Assembly: GCF_002257705.1 (NCBI RefSeq)
Contig: NZ_LSLK01000051.1
Coordinates: 1 to 5,988, forward strand
DNA: 5,988 nt
Direction of reading: 5' to 3'
Source: Sporomusa silvacetica DSM 10669
GTDB lineage: Bacteria; Bacillota; Negativicutes; Sporomusales; Sporomusaceae
The notes beneath the pieces are model-generated. The model searched no databases. It was not told where the DNA came from and saw nothing but the letters and a program-made list of their open reading frames with translations. Below, in pieces: positions 5,347 through 5,988 of this stretch. Made by a program: the position numbers and the translations under genes. Each line of letters starts with the position of its first letter. Positions within the stretch are counted from its first letter, which is position 1.

Positions 5347-5545
5347 CTATTTAACTTCGATTATGACGCTATTTTTATACCTGCCATCCCTAGACTCAAT
5401 ATTATTTTTAACAATGCCCAAGTTTCTCCCAAGCCGAACAGCATCCGGTATCTTGTCTGTCCGCCAATCACCTTCCCCTCAGTTTCGGAGTGATCTCCAT
5501 TTCTCTGCAGTATCCTTGCTATTATGATCCCACAAAGATACCTTT
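5347..5545 (-). pseudogene. Coding-like remnant in the gajA leader
   Basis: Upstream of gajA the DNA becomes GC-richer (about 5420-5525) and looks like decayed coding sequence rather than a promoter. One minus-strand frame ends with a TAG at 5349-5347, only 19 nt before the gajA start, and its last 43 codons include TDKIPDAVRLGRNLGIVKN and end NSVIIEVK. It has no ATG or ribosome binding site and is preceded by a stop. A neighbouring frame reads IARILQRNGDHSETEGKVIG before running into a TAA at about 5370-5368. Splitting of coding character between frames suggests a frameshifted fragment, perhaps of a recombinase or transposition gene, but I do not recognise the family. It could also simply be a long transcribed leader. 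Confidence 0.25.
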
Positions 5546-5566
5546 TAAGAAGTATTTATTGTATAA

Positions 5567-5572
5567 ATTATA
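5567..5572 (-). promoter_or_regulatory. Candidate -10 box for the Gabija-like operon
   Basis: A consensus TATAAT lies on the minus strand at 5572-5567 in the AT-rich stretch upstream of gajA. The hexamer at 17-bp spacing (TGGTTT, 5595-5590) is a poor -35, so the assignment is tentative; in DNA this AT-rich such boxes occur by chance. If used, the leader would be about 230 nt. A nearer alternative is TATAAA at 5379-5374, also without a good -35. Confidence 0.3.
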
Positions 5573-5606
5573 TATTGCAATGAAAAATTAAACCATATAT
5601 TTTACA

Positions 5607-5635
5607 TGAATTATGGAAAAATTCACAGAATTATG
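5607..5635. repeat. Small dyad and direct repeat upstream of the operon
   Basis: TGAATT (5607-5612) and AATTCA (5620-5625) form an inverted repeat with a 7-bp spacer, and GAATTATG occurs at 5608-5615 and again at 5628-5635, exactly 20 bp apart. Their position just upstream of the candidate promoter would suit a regulator site, but AT-rich DNA produces such patterns by chance and no regulator gene is seen in the window. Confidence 0.25.
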
Positions 5636-5673
5636 ATGAAATGAATAGAAAAAGAAATCATTTTGTCCAATAG

Positions 5674-5705
5674 AAAAAATCGCCACATTCTGTGACGATT
5701 TTTTT
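5674..5705 (-). terminator. Bidirectional intrinsic terminator insulating the operon from the right
   Basis: AAAAAATCGCCACA (5674-5687) faces TGTGACGATTTTTT (5691-5704) across a 3-nt loop: a 14-bp hairpin with a single non-Watson-Crick pair, flanked by A and T runs on the two sides, so it can act on both strands. The odd pair is U-G in the minus RNA and C-A in the plus RNA, favouring the minus strand. It lies 10 nt after the stop of a short minus-strand reading frame (5717-5715), consistent with ending transcription from the right-hand element before the Gabija-like operon begins. Confidence 0.8.
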
Positions 5706-5714
5706 GCCTTTCTG

Positions 5715-5828
5715 TTAAAACTCTTGCTTCATACAAATCATCTTGACAACCTTATCATTAGGCAATGACCTGCGCAGTAGGTACCGGACTGCTACTTCCC
5801 CCTCCCGCTTATTCGTTCGGGAGGGGGA
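5715..5828 (-). CDS. Short unidentified reading frame, possible gene tail
   Basis: This minus-strand frame is open for 37 codons between a TAA at 5831-5829 and a TAA at 5717-5715. Its C-terminal part reads VAVRYLLRRSLPNDKV followed by VKMICMKQEF. No ATG start is present before residue 29. It is preceded by GGGAGGGGGAA, and a GTA or GTC codon follows where a start might be expected. The basic, non-low-complexity sequence and the terminator directly after it make it more coding-like than its surroundings. It may be the tail of a gene broken upstream, or chance. I do not recognise the family. Confidence 0.25.
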   Translation of the reverse strand, partial: SPSRTNKREGEVAVRYLLRRSLPNDKVVKMICMKQEF

Positions 5829-5988
5829 TTAAGGGGGTGGGTCCCCTAGAGCGGAGCCGGGCCGTTCTGCTGCCGCCGCCGCCGTCTTGCTGCCTCTAAG
5901 CTAGTGAAGGGCCCTGTCGTGGCCGCGTACCCCCCAAATAATTTGGCCGCTCCTTAGAGGGGGGTTTGGGGGGTAGTCCTTCCCGCCC
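5801..5988. other. GC-rich mobile-element-like edge with inverted repeats
   Basis: Composition changes sharply here from AT-rich to very GC-rich. Two striking inverted repeats lie in it. CCCCCTCCCG and CGGGAGGGGG (about 5801-5830) form a perfect 10-bp hairpin. TACCCCCCAAA (from about 5929) mirrors TTTGGGGGGTA near 5966-5976, with a nested CCAAATAATTTGG palindrome. A (GCC)n run lies around 5872-5883. The minus-strand frame entering from the right edge reads GREGLPPKPPSKERPNYLGG and soon stops. Such G/C-run inverted repeats are common near the mobilisation genes and origins of Firmicutes conjugative elements, but no specific oriT or integrase site can be named. Confidence 0.35.

Noticed and set aside
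5327..5527. Plus-strand open frames upstream of gajA
   Set aside because: They have no ribosome binding site or domain, are antisense to the gajA leader and mirror the coding-like remnant on the minus strand.
1..5988. CRISPR array, tRNA, rRNA or riboswitch
   Set aside because: No regularly spaced long repeats, tRNA-like cloverleaf with CCA-end context, rRNA segments or recognisable riboswitch consensus were seen on either strand by eye.

Overview
The window looks like an accessory (defence-island) stretch from a low-GC Firmicute, most likely a gut-type Clostridia/Lachnospiraceae genome. The reasons are AT-rich coding, strong AGGAGG-type ribosome binding sites, a Firmicutes-type hydrophobic 'holin-like' type I toxin, and GC-rich mobile-element-like flanks. 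Taxonomy is inferred from style only.

Layout, left to right. Positions 1-130 look like the end of an IS21-like insertion sequence: a short reading-frame tail and three spaced TGGCTCA repeats. Positions 200-512 hold a compact type I toxin-antitoxin locus. A 26-residue membrane toxin lies on the minus strand (449-369), and a convergent antisense RNA runs on the plus strand (about 262-380). Promoters, terminators, a hairpin hiding the toxin ribosome binding site, and 5'/3' complementarity in the toxin mRNA are all visible. Positions 513-884 are intergenic, with a plus-strand hairpin, a GC-richer patch and a possible IS-end relic.

Positions 930-5327 are one minus-strand operon of three overlapping genes. 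The first is a 733-aa OLD-family ATPase/TOPRIM nuclease (GajA-like), the second a 639-aa UvrD/PcrA-like superfamily 1A helicase (GajB-like), and the third a roughly 98-107-aa protein that I recognise as a 4-fold beta-flower protein with a Tyr-Pro-Gly repeat tail. The first two form a Gabija-type (class 2 OLD plus helicase) anti-phage system. The third is not part of the two-gene Gabija definition and is the best candidate here for an undescribed component. A strong hairpin at 885-930 closes the operon.

Positions 5328-5673 are the upstream region: a coding-like GC-richer relic, AT-rich promoter candidates and small dyad repeats. A near-perfect hairpin at 5674-5705 insulates the operon from transcription coming from the right. 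Positions 5706-5988 are abruptly GC-rich, with long inverted repeats and short minus-strand reading frames, and look like the edge of a different mobile or conjugative element.

Working model, inferred: the nuclease senses or cuts invading DNA under nucleotide control, the helicase acts with it, and the beta-flower protein modulates, localises or senses. The type I toxin locus may help retain the island. All key catalytic motifs of nuclease and helicase are intact.
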